Source of the DNA: Viscum album
Lineage: Eukaryota; Streptophyta; Magnoliopsida; Santalales; Viscaceae
Assembly (NCBI GenBank): GCA_963277665.1
Contig: OY728122.1
Coordinates: forward strand, 2,121,784,024 to 2,121,848,023
Direction of reading: 5' to 3'
Length of the DNA: 64,000 bases
Of the stretch, positions 50,690 through 62,100 are shown one piece after another (position 1 is the stretch's first letter; each line of letters starts with the position of its first letter). Under the pieces are notes generated by a model. That model was given only the letters and a program-made list of their open reading frames with translations, had not been told where the DNA came from and made no database searches. The position numbers and the translations under genes were made by a program.

Positions 50690-51953
50690 GTGAATATTCC
50701 AACCACATTGCCTTATTTAATATACTATTTTCAGTGTATCCTTCAGAATAATTTCAGTCAGATTCCTTAATAAAGGTAGATCATGTTTTCTAATTATCGC
50801 ATGGTATCTGTGCATCCACTTTCAATTATCCCTCATCATAAGGAATATGTTGTGTTGGGGGAGTTGAGGGAAAACAATTTGGATCATGAGGCGATGAGTT
50901 TTATACATCTGAGTACCTCTATATGGGTTCCTTTGGTTTTATTCTCATCAAATTTAGATATATTTTTTTTGGTTTTGCATGGATTAAATGAATATAAATC
51001 ATGTTATTATAAATGATATATATAATTTCAAGAGTATTAATAAACTTTTTGATAAATTCAGAGGAGACCAATGGTTCACTGAAATTTTCTATGATGAGGT
51101 AACCATTAGTTGTGGGTCAGGGTTGACGATATACAAAATATATAGTTCATGAGTTGGTATAGGTTTTCAATATATCTGGTAATTTTATCCAATTTTAATA
51201 TTTCACAAAACAAATTCATATATTTCCTAAAATTTTCATTCCATCTTTACCTAGATTCTTCATCATGGTGGTTATCAATGACATGTTATAATAGTAACTA
51301 AACCAAAGGAAACTCAAAGATTTCCATTTAATTTTATTTAGAAAACATATAGAACATCATCTTTATTGAATTACTCGTTGTTTTTAATCTACATTAAGGA
51401 GGTTCATTGTATTAGATTTGTGATATCATAGATTATAATTCTATAAGATCCAGGGAATGTGGATACAATTTTTTTCCTGGGTACAAAACCTGAATTCGTT
51501 ATAGAGATGTAATTTCTATGGATTGGAAGGATATTTTTAACTTTTAATTCATGAATTATCATATATGATAGAACACATGTCCTGTGTAACTAGGAATGAG
51601 GATTGGATTGAGTGGACTATTAGTATAATGAATCATTTTATGATTCAATGAAGAGGTTGATTTCCATATTAATTATGATTCATTCAGACCATAGGATTAA
51701 AAAAATAATATATTTTTATTCCAAATGATATCAAATTGGATATATTTTGATTTAAATATATTTTCTACTTTATTATTTGAATTTTCATCTAAGATCAAAA
51801 GAAAATAAATAATCTTTCCATGATTTGGAGATAGAAATAGTGGTTCATACTTTTAAAATTTGATTCCATTATATATTAGGTGATAGATTTTTCATCTAGT
51901 ATAACAAAATAATCATTTTATATATATTTTACCTTTAATTATTAAGAAATTAT
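50690..51953 (+). pseudogene. pol: Decayed chromovirus pol no. 3, part 1 (RT to RNase H)
   Basis: 50783-50970 is open and reads HPLSIIPHHK..ELREN..SFIHLSTSIW, matching 'PISIPPYRM..ELKEQ..GFIRPSVSPW' at the RT start. 51041-51078: LFDKFRGDQWF, cf. 'LFDQLRGAQWF'. 51255-51285: PSLPRFFIMVVINDML, cf. 'PYLDQFVVVFIDDIL'; the first catalytic Asp is Asn. 51394-51430: KEVHCIRFVIS, cf. 'KEVxFLGHVIS'; then DPGNV and EM-stop-FL. 51600-51640: EDWIEWT, the start of the RNase H connection. Several stops and shifts. It is interrupted at 51953 by the solo LTR and resumes at 56215. Confidence 0.8.
51949..51953. repeat. Target-site duplication, left (solo LTR)
   Basis: ATTAT, matching ATTTT at 56210-56214 at four of five positions. 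Confidence 0.55.
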
Positions 51954-53861
51954 TGTAACAAACCATGATTTCATAGTACGTTATTTCTTCAATGTAATTC
52001 AATAGTTTTCGCTACACACAACACCGAGTTCAAGCGCACCACGACTTACTAAAATTACTGTTCAAAAGTGGTTATGAATAGTATTACCTGCATTTTAATT
52101 TTTATATATTCCACATAAATTTTATCATCCATATTATGTTTTTCTTTGACATAATATAAGAACAAATTCATTTTTTTGGAGATAAAGGAAGCATTTCTCA
52201 AAAACTGAAATTTTACTACCTTTTAATGGAAAACCCTTTTTAAATTTAATATTTGACACTTTTATATATTAAATTTGACAAAATTAACTTCTCCTTTAGA
52301 ATAGAGAAAAAAATTGTTTCGATAAATATTTGGAGTTTTTCTGATAACATTCATATTTTGACGAATAGTGAAAAATACTAAATTTTAATTGAAAATAACT
52401 TTTTATCAATATAATTTGTCCTTATCATTTATAAATTTTAATGGTTTGTAAGTATAAGTAGATTATAGTTTTATCATTTAATGAAATTTGGTCATTATAA
52501 GTAATTTAACATTTAAATTTGACATAAACACATGTCAATATTTTGATAGTGTTTACTTTTTAAAAAGTCACACTTTGATTATAACAATGGGAATTAATTT
52601 TAAATTAATAAATGAAACTTATAAATTTTGAATTTGGTAAAATAGGCTTCATTTTTGAATTCAAATTATCAAAATTAGCTCAGGATGAATTTTCGGAATT
52701 TTTTTGAAAACATTCAATTTTTGATTAATAGTGAAAACCACTAATTTATTATTAAAAAAAATTATTTAAATAATTATTTATTTTATTTTAATTTATTTTA
52801 ATTCAAGATAGATATATAATACATATATATGTTTAATGTAATTTATTGGAGTCACTTTATAATAATATTATATCAATAAAATTTTATTGAACTTTTTAAC
52901 GTTTATACCCACCTTCTAGGAGAATTTTCAAATTTGCATAAAACATAATTTTACCGCTTTTGTGAGTTGAATTTAAAAACTCCGAGAGACATGGTTGACA
53001 TAAGTAAGTAAAATTTTAATCAATAAGATGAAAATTATTTTTTATGAATAGTATCTTTTGACTTTTATTTACCACAGTTAAAAGTAAATAGAGTAATTAA
53101 AGGTAAAAATGATATTATAATTACCATAAAACATGTCCTAATTCTATTGGATATGCGTAATTAGACAAAAAATAACATTATAAATAAAATATGATCCTTT
53201 ATGTCCCCTTGTATTAGATTAGTAAATTTACTAATATTTTATTTAAAGAATAGTTAAAAGTGTTAAATCCAATGTTTATTAACTAAACAATTTTTAATAT
53301 AGGGTTATACATAATATAAATTAGACTATAAATATTAATTAGAAAGATAAAAATATATTCTACATAATGGTAGTTTTTTTATATTTTTTATACATTAAAT
53401 AATTTAATTTATTTATGACACAACGAGGATGCAATAATTACGTTATTAATGAAATATTAAAATAATAGATATTATAAATAACCAAATAAATTTAAATTGA
53501 GACTTCTGATGATATATTATTCCTAAAAATATAAGGTTAGGCCAAATGGATTATATAATATTATATTTTTCATTAATGAACCACTTGAGGTTCTCTTGGA
53601 TGTTTATTGTTAGTTTATTAACCATATAGTGTAAGAATACAAGAAGACATAGTAAAAGTTAAACAATTTAACTGAGAGTTAAATCTTAAAGATAAGGTTA
53701 TAATGGTAACCTAAACATGTCAAAAACCTATTAGTTGAGAGGATTTAGACCCATAACCACCTAATGATTGAAATAAATTCATTTATAAACACAGTAAACC
53801 GAATATGAATGTAAAATATATTAATCTTTTAATCTTTTCTTAAAGTGACTGTCACCCCACT

Positions 53862-53868
53862 TATAAAA
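53862..53868 (+). promoter_or_regulatory. TATA box of solo LTR
   Basis: TATAAAA in CACTTATAAAAGGGG, about 335 bp before the first hairpin. Confidence 0.6.
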
Positions 53869-54195
53869 GGGGACTTCCCCTAATCTCAAAATCACACCTC
53901 CAAAGAAATTTTGGCTTGGCCAAACCCTGCCCAAATATCTTCCCAATTTCCCTCACATCAACCTAGAGTCCTTACATTGATCAGAAATCCAACATAATAA
54001 GCCCTTTTGATCTACTCAAAATGAAACACCCGAAGAAGAGGTAATAATTTCACCACCCGCTTTTAATTTATTTCCTTCTTCCATTTTCTCTTTCTTTGTT
54101 GTTTCCATACCAAAATAATAACTCTAGAACCTCCTACATGATGTGATGTTATTATAAATATGCTACAATCGTATTCTTTATTTTATCCATCCTAT

Positions 54196-54264
54196 AAATG
54201 ACAAAGTCACCATACGTGCGTACGTACAGCTTACTGTCTCCACGTCGTGGCGTCGTTTGTTATT
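54196..54264 (+). other. LTR leader hairpin 1 (solo LTR)
   Basis: The core inner helix is ACAG-CTTA-CTGT, where element A has ACGG-CTTA-CCGT: both partners of one base pair changed and pairing is kept. Confidence 0.65.
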
Positions 54265-54388
54265 CAAAAAATTAATTATTAGGATGTGTATAATAATTAG
54301 TATAACTGATGAAAATAATAATTATAAAATGTTAATGATTTTTTATATATGATATAAAATCCAATTACATACGATTTTCCCTCAATAT

Positions 54389-54460
54389 AATGATATTGTC
54401 ACTCGTGCGTATGTACGGATTACCGTCTCCACGATGCGATGAGATTCATTCCCACATTCA
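54389..54460 (+). other. LTR leader hairpin 2 (solo LTR)
   Basis: TCGTG/CACGA around GCGTATGTACGG-ATTA-CCGTCTC. The outer AATGA/TCATT arms are partly eroded. Confidence 0.55.
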
Positions 54461-54570
54461 CCACTCAACAATGATTATAAAAATATATATTATTAATAAG
54501 TATGTAATATATGAAGTAATAATTCTACGGGATATATATATATATATATGTATGTATATATGTACTTACA

Positions 54571-54649
54571 ATATGATATGGAAACGGAAACATCATTTTT
54601 GCGTACGTACGATCTACCATCTCCATAAATGGTGATTTCCATTTCATAT
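54571..54649 (+). other. LTR leader hairpin 3 (solo LTR)
   Basis: Long arms ATATGA-t-ATGGAAA..CATCATTT and AAATGGTG-ATTTCCAT-TTCATAT around GCGTACGTACGATCTACCAT. About 20 pairs. No counterpart in element A at this position. Confidence 0.65.
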
Positions 54650-55576
54650 ATCTATCTATTATAAATATTTATATTCTAAATATATATGATATATAAAGAA
54701 AAGTTTATTTTCTAGAAGTATTTAAATCAAGATCTAAATGATACGATCAAGAATAACTAGTTAAAACACGTAAGATGAAGAGAGAAATTATTAATCAAAA
54801 TGTCAATTTTTCATTGAAATCATTATTAAATGGGTATTATAATTTCATAAATGAATAATTTATGATATAATAAATATGAATATGGTTCTGGTATAATTTA
54901 ATAACATACTATGTTCATTATATAGGTGGTTAAACATACCCTTGAAAAAAGGAAAGTGCATTGTAAGTGTTAATTCTTCAATCTCATTATTATTCGAGAT
55001 TATTTATGAGTATGTTTTTAGTGGGACATATTTATTATCCATTTCCATGTTTCATAAAACTTTATTCAATGTGATTATTTTTAAGGGACTCTTTTATTAA
55101 CTTTTTTTAAAGATTTGTTCTTCTAAACCTTACTCATTAATTCCCATGCATTCAAAATGGTTTTAAGGATTTATATATATGGACATGAATGTTTTAAAAT
55201 GTTAATCTTATTCAATAGTTTCAAATGGGTATGGGACACTTTGATTAAAAACTATCTTTTAAATTAATCCCTTTATAAATTGTGTAGATTTTGAATGATT
55301 TCATGAAAAATCGTTATGTCTCTCCAAGGTTTTTACTAATCATTTTTAACTATGTCAACATCCTTTACGAAATATTATTCTTAATTGTGGTAGATTTATT
55401 ATATTAAAATATTCTATATTGTATTTAATGAGAAATGATATATTTTACTATGGATGTTCTATTTTTATACCATTCATGGTTTATGGTTAACATATTAACA
55501 TTTCGTATGCTAGTTTTAATAAGAATATGTTATGTTTCATCCTTTTCATATGAGGAATGAATTGGACATAGTAAGT

Positions 55577-55645
55577 GATGGGTGGAGCCCGCTACAGCTC
55601 CTCGATGCATCGGTAGGTCTCGAGAGACAAACTAGTGCCTTAGAA
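55577..55645 (+). other. Conserved palindrome block (solo LTR)
   Basis: GGAGC..GCTCC, CGATGCATCG at 55603-55612 and GGTCTCGAGAGAC; nearly unchanged from element A despite divergence around it. Confidence 0.5.
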
Positions 55646-56209
55646 CAGGGCCTTGATAAAATATAACTTGAATTCTTGGCATGAGGCCTTGACTATGTGG
55701 TTATGAAGTCTGCCATTGTGCATTCCATAAATATGAAATTCTATATTGATATTACATGTGATTATTCAACTTGTATAATATCCATGTGAATAAGAAAATT
55801 TTATTTTTTGATTTATCTTTGCTATATTATGTTTAAGTAAAAGTTTAAAAGGGTTTTCTTTTAGTCTTATGCATTGCCTTAAATTTTTATGCTTATTTAT
55901 GAATGTTTCCACAATATTATTATCCTTATTGATCATTTGAGCTCACCCCTTTATATGTTTTATTTTTCCTAGGATGAGAAGAACTATATTATGACTGACC
56001 TACTGGTATAGTCTAAGGGATATGAATGTTGTCAATGGTGATAATGTTTTTGTTTTTTTTCATTTTATAATGTAATGTTACATTCATGTATGTATTCAAT
56101 TTTTCAAGACTGCTGAACTGATCGGCCCTTCCGGAGTTGATTCCTTGTAATCATGCCAATGTTTTAAAACAATGCACTGATTCCAGGCTTATGAGGTTAG
56201 GGCATTACA

Positions 56210-56214
56210 ATTTT
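56210..56214. repeat. Target-site duplication, right (solo LTR)
   Basis: ATTTT, see 51949-51953. Confidence 0.55.
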
Positions 56215-57881
56215 CATCACTGGGATAGGGTGTCGTCATTGGATAAGCATTGACTAGAAGGTAATATGAGAAATGACTGCAAATATCTAATGGGGAGTAG
56301 ATAATGATGATATATATTTGTGACTAGCACATGGATATATCAAAGGGAAAGTATCATGTTTTTTTAATCCCTTGAGTGTCATACATTAACTCATATATCA
56401 TATTGAGTCTAAAAATATTTATAATTTAGATTGTATTGTGATATGGGAATGGATTGTTGTAGATGATCTTATCCTGAGGTGGACTTGAGAGAGGGATAAT
56501 GTGCATTTTACAACCCTTGAATTATTTCTACCTATATAGATAAATTTATTATGGGGGACTCCCATACATAATGTATGTTAAAGATTCAATTCCGGACTAT
56601 AATGTGACATAGTATTAGGAAGCCTTACAATTTTTTAGGTATGGGGAAGGATATTTTGGGTTTTATCACCCATGTTCATACTTGTTAAAGGAGAAAGGAA
56701 GAGCACCAATTCATATGTTAGTACATCACCATTACAATTCTAAAATATATGTGTGAAAAAGTTCCCATGGACATCTCAAGGCACTATACTAGACCCAAAT
56801 AGGCCATGATGCATTGGGTGTTGTAGTAGATCTACTGATAAAGGTTGTGAATATATTTCCCATTAGGATGAATCCATCCATGGAAAATATGGATATTTTG
56901 TATATATTAGAGATATATTAGTTTTTTGATATTTAATATATATTGTGGTATATTATATATCATGGTTTATAATGATATTATAATTGTGTATACAAAAGGA
57001 CTTGTGTTCTCACTTGAAAATGAGTTTCACATTTTACCCACATACATACAAATATCCATTGAGCATGATCGATAAACTAGTGGATATTCATAGATAATGT
57101 TCTCCTCATTTTAATGGTGTTTTTATGACTATATATCCATTAGATTTTATTGATAAAAAATTAATTACCAATAATACATATAGATTTCAATCTCTCTATA
57201 TCTTTATAGTAGGTCGTGTACCTCATCATTGTGTTTATTAGATATGGGTGAGTTGGATAAGATATGATGAAATTTGGTAGTGAAAACACCAAAGTGGTTT
57301 ACTTATCCCATAAGTGGTTGCTAACAACTAATTTTTGGAACTATATTTTTTTTCAGCTAGAGGTGGTGACAATGCTTGGATGGGGAGCATAGTTTTAGAA
57401 TAATGGATGTTTATCTCTCAAAATTATGTTCATCAGATTTTTTTAAATCAAATTATGGGATGAATGAGTGTTCTAGAGAAGGTAATCAACTATATATATT
57501 TTGAATTAGGACAATCATATAATTGTATATTCCAATGGAATAATACTGTTCATGAATTTTTACTAAATTGATGTTTTAAGGATATAGTTTCTGTAAGATA
57601 ATACCAATGAATGTGGTTGAGGTCAGTTGAATAATTATTGATTCATTGAAATATTCCATAAGAATGATTTTCAATTAATGTTCGAAATTTTATTTAACAT
57701 AAAAAACTATGGATTTGATAAATGGGCATGGGTTACATATTCTTATTATATCCAAGATAGGTATAACATGTCTAGAGGATTTGTATTAAATCATAATAAT
57801 AAACTATTCTTATCACATGTAATGAATTCTTTTGGAATAACTTTTATATTTAATTTAGTCATATACATTCAGTTAATATAA
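56215..57881 (+). pseudogene. pol: Decayed chromovirus pol no. 3, part 2 (RNase H end, integrase)
   Basis: Continues the frame set broken at 51953. Near 56449-56480: IVVDDLILR, cf. 'NVVADALSRK' closing the RNase H/linker. 57020-57160: VSHFTHIHTN then NGVFMTIYPLD, cf. 'SAHFLPVKTT' and 'HGVPVTIVSD' of the integrase core. 57678-57860, open: GFDKWAWVTYSYYI..NNKLFLSHVMNSF, cf. 'RFGKKGKLSPRFI..PPxLSxVHNVF' of the integrase C-terminus. Once the solo LTR is removed, spacing between landmarks agrees with an undeleted chromovirus pol. A chromodomain after 57881 was not recognised. Confidence 0.65.
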
Positions 57882-59379
57882 ATAAACCAGAAAGGTTTCT
57901 ACCATTCATAATTTATGATTGATATGATGAATTTAATTCATTTTTTTCATTCTTTATTAATTATAATTTTTTATTGTATTTCGATTTTATTAATTATTTT
58001 TGTCCATTTTGAGTTGTGTGTAAGTTCAAGGATGTATTTTAGGTATGAATCATTGAATTCGTACAATCCATGTACTCTATTAAGAGAGTCCATATACACA
58101 TTTATTTCTACTGTGTATCACTTTTTTTCATTATCTAGATTGTGTACTTCATATTAAGTGAAGAAAAAATTTTAATTATATTATTGGATGAAATGTTGAA
58201 GAGGATATCCCAACAATGTTGTCTCAATATAGTTTCCAATTATAAATATAAATATCACAAATGTGGTTTCATATCATGTTATATTTTTTATTTTATATAA
58301 CAACAATGTGGTAACCAAGTATAGTTTTTAATTATCACTCTTCATCTCATTTCCAGCCAATGGATATTTCTTTCATCACTTTATTATTATTTTTTATGAT
58401 AATTTTAAATTCTTTGGAAGTTATGGATTCTAATAAAAGATTAATTTGGACAGGAAAATTTTGATGGAATGTATTTTGGATTTTGGATAATACTAACAAA
58501 GGATCATTTTTACATAAGGACCTGGATATTTATGTTTCCAAGGAGTTTCTTGTGAAAATAGAGAAGAAAGAATGTGAATATTTCAATACGAATGAACATG
58601 AATTTGTGAGAATATATCTAGTATGAAATGTTTCATTCAACATATATGAAAATAAAACTATAATTGGTTTCATGAATGGCCTATTAGATATGTATTGAAA
58701 GAAAGAAAAAATGAAAAATGTTTTCTTTTGTTTTGGTTACTCTACATAAGAATATTATAAAAAAACTAGTGGATAATCATATGAATAGTGTCATAATAAA
58801 AAATAAACCACATTAATTAGTGTTGATAATATTCTTAGATGATGTCTTACTGAAAATTATATTATATATACTTTCATAAAGGTGTAACGTAATGGTTAAT
58901 GATGTCAGCAATTATAATATAAAAATATAATTTTTATTTTAGTATATTTGAAACCTGATACTAAATGATGATTATAGGGAATGTAATGTACATGTAAAAT
59001 CCAGATATGTTCACAATTCTGATGGATATGTTAGGACTCCTCTATAGAATGAATATTTTAGAAGATTCAGTTGGAGTATAATCCTCGAGAGTGAATCTAT
59101 TTTATATTGATTAGTGATGGACTTATATTTGAGTGTTTTGGCCTCCCAATTAATAGTAATCCTGAACCAACCATTCACTTTGTATTTTATATCAAAAAAT
59201 AGTTATCTAGGCTTTGAACAATCCTTATATACTCCCAAATTTTTTTCCAACACTTAAGAAGGATAATTTATAAATAAATGGAGGCTCAAAATAAGAAAAT
59301 AGGTCAACACATGTTGAGATAAAACAATATCTTATAAGCTCCCCTCCTAAAAAACGCATCCTCATGTTTTCATGAGGTT
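57882..59379. other. AT-rich sequence between two pol relics
   Basis: Expected to hold the tails and LTRs of pol no. 3 (plus strand) and pol no. 1 (minus strand), but no LTR end or polypurine tract was recognised. ORFs 57915-58157 and 59225-59419 carry no convincing motif. Confidence 0.5.
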
Positions 59380-62100
59380 GGGTGTCCATCATAAGAGAGT
59401 TACTCCATCGACTAATCATTTACATTGACCTCTCACTCCCATGACTCATCCTGCACATGATAATTCTTCCATATCACCCAAAACATAAAAAATAAAATTA
59501 AATGGAGAGACTTAATTATCAAATCCACAATATTAATTAGAAACTCTTCAAAAGAACATCAACATCCAACCCCACCTCATAATGATAATTAACACAATAC
59601 ATGTATAAATAACAAAAAAATAACTAAAAAATTGGAAAAAACATCATTCATACAATTTATTTCTGGGGTAGGGTTCTCCAATAAGCCACTACTACCACCC
59701 TTTGTAAAATATGATATGGTCCAATGAACCGATGAAACATCATTCCATTATTATAATCTATCGATATCATATTCTTGTTGAAACCATCAGGAAGATTTCA
59801 ACATCGACCTCAAAAAAATTGGTTATTGAATATGTATATCATAATATTTTTCCTATACTGAGTCGTATTATGGAGCTTCATGATCTTCTATAGCAACTTC
59901 GATGTCTCATTTACATGATGTTGTTCTACTAGAACTACCACCCATGCCTATAAATATCGTAGAGGTGGTATGGATAACCGAAAATATATTTCCTAAAAAG
60001 TATAGATAATTATAAATGTCTTGAATCAATTAATATATTTCAATATAGAAACTAGTAACAACTTCAAAAATCATGTATAAATGGTCCCATAATTTCCTCT
60101 AACACATATATCATAGGCTCTGACTAACAATTGGTCCTTGGGGGATAGGTTTTACTCACTAATACCTATGATCATATTTCCTTCTGTTACCCCATTTTTA
60201 ATATGATGTGAATGGGGAATCCATATATGATATAATAGTACACAAGACCATGTGATTGTGTATAATCCAGTGGTGGTATAGATACCCAATATCACCAACT
60301 AAGAAGGTATATAGTGTAGTTTTGTAATAGATTCCCTTCATCTAAATATCCATGATTACACACACAACATCAGATACACAAGCAGATTTTGGTAATTCAT
60401 CCTAAAATACAGTGTTACCTCATGAAATTTATAGTCCAAAATTAGTAAAGTATTTAAAATTAGAGGAGGCCATGGGTGATCCATATTCATTTATTTAATG
60501 GTGGAAGAGCGAGTAACAAAACCCTCTCCCCACCACTTCATCCATAACTAGTAATAATTTCAATTTTAACCAAGGTAAATATTTCCAATTCATGGATTTA
60601 ATACCTTTTTAGTGGAATACTATTCTTATATAAAGTCCTCAGGAATTTCTTGGGGAACATAAAATCATCCAAAAATACAAAACATATCATCCTCATAATG
60701 AAATAGCTAAATATTTACCCCTTTCCTAATACTATATCCATTAGGATCGTGATTTTGGGATCATAAATCTATCTAATATTTATTCATTGTTGAATTGAAT
60801 TATTCACTATCGATGACATAATAACATGATTACTGTGACTCTAAAAAATCACTGGATTCCTCTTGAAAAACAATTCCATTAAGATAAATTCCAAATGGAT
60901 TCATAGACTAGTTGTATTTTATTTTTCTAACTCAATAAATCAGAAACTGAATTTCCATTCCCAGTCATATAAGAAATAACAATGAAAAATGTCTAAAGTT
61001 ATTAAATGAAATTATCTATCTGAATTTATTTTCACACTATTTAATAATATAATTGATAATTTTATGATTTGTCTATAAAATTACTCATTCTCCCAATAAA
61101 TATTTCATTTAACAACACATGACATGGGAAACTGCTACCATTTCAAGGTTCAACATCATGACATTATTCTCATGAGACCTCAAGGGTTGATACTCAAACA
61201 CTAAAAAATTACTCCCTTATATAAAAATGGATCACCGAAAAATGATAGAGGTGTTACAATATTCAATATATCCACTTCCAAGATTAGGTATAGTTAATAT
61301 AATTGTTGAGGTATGTCTATCATTCAACTCCTAAAAGGATTTTTCAAAATATTCAGGCCATGAAATTTTAAACCCCTTCTATTTAAAGATCACAAAAGGT
61401 TCATTATGTATAAATAATTCATCAATTAAATGACAATAATATATAGATATCCCCATGAAATATCAATTATCAAAGAATTTCATGGTATGATGCCATGAAG
61501 AAATGGATCTCACCTTCTCTGGATCCATATGTGGTCATGATTCTAAGAAAATTTGACCTTGGAAGTGAAATTTTTTAACCAGAAGTTGAGTTTTATGAGA
61601 TTATAATATAGCTAGTTATCCCTATTTGTATTTAATATGATGTCAAGCTATTTGGAATGATCATTTTGATCTTAATAATATACAAATATATCATCCTTGA
61701 AAACAACCACAAAAGAATCCAAACACTGTTGATTCCAAGGGTGAATTATTAAGGAATATAATCCCTTTAGATTCCAGGACCTCTATCTACCTCATGAGTT
61801 TCTTATTCCTAGTAGGAACCATCCTATAAGGAAAGATAGATATATATTATTCCCCTATAATGTGATCAATGATAAACACTACATCACCATCTGGATGTTT
61901 CCGTGAATTCTTTTTAAGTATTTCATCCCTAAAATGATCCACTGTAGAATGAAAATCATCCAGATGTACTCCCATACCACTGATAAAAAGCCTTAAATAC
62001 TAGGTTGTCAATCTTCCCATCCCAATATGCACTTTTATTTCTCATTATGACATTAAATACCATTTTCCATTGTTAATATTGTTTCCTCAGTTGTATTATG
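59380..62100 (-). pseudogene. pol: Decayed chromovirus pol no. 1 (RT with deletion, integrase, chromodomain)
   Basis: Least decayed pol here. In minus-strand order: about 61850-61980 FRDEILKK..DGDVVFIIDH, cf. 'FPDVFPEE..DREVEFVIDL'; 61820-61828 YRM of YRMVPTRNKKL; then VLESKGIIFLNNSPLEST, cf. 'LLDKGFIRPSVSPWGAP'. At about 61722 the sequence jumps to LDSFVVVFKDDIFVY, cf. 'LDQFVVVFIDDILVY', losing about 110 codons of fingers and palm. Both catalytic Asp of the DD pair remain. 60068-60105: LEEIMGPFIHDF, cf. integrase 'LEDMLRACVLDF'. About 59785-59840: FFEVDVEIFLMVST, cf. 'EFEVGDHVFLKVSP'. About 59700-59735: RFIGPYHIL. 59436-59478: VIWKNYHVQDESWE, cf. chromodomain 'VLWRNHSVEEATWE', followed by a stop. 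Confidence 0.85.

Larger units (their letters stand above)
51954..56209 (+). mobile_element. Solo LTR of element A family (4.26 kb)
   Basis: Starts TGTAACAAACC and ends GGGCATTACA with near-matching 5 bp flanks and no primer site or polypurine tract, as expected after LTR-LTR recombination. It aligns along its length with 10311-14415 but is more diverged. TATA at 53862-53868; three hairpins (54196-54264, 54389-54460, 54571-54649); palindrome block 55577-55645. It lacks the internal duplication seen at 10627 and carries a hairpin that element A does not have. Confidence 0.85.

Noticed and set aside
58823..58860. LVLIIFLDDVLL on the plus strand, like an RT catalytic motif, with MNSV upstream
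   Set aside because: No neighbouring RT motifs in order were found, and it lies after the integrase end of pol no. 3. In AT-rich DNA such a short match may be chance.
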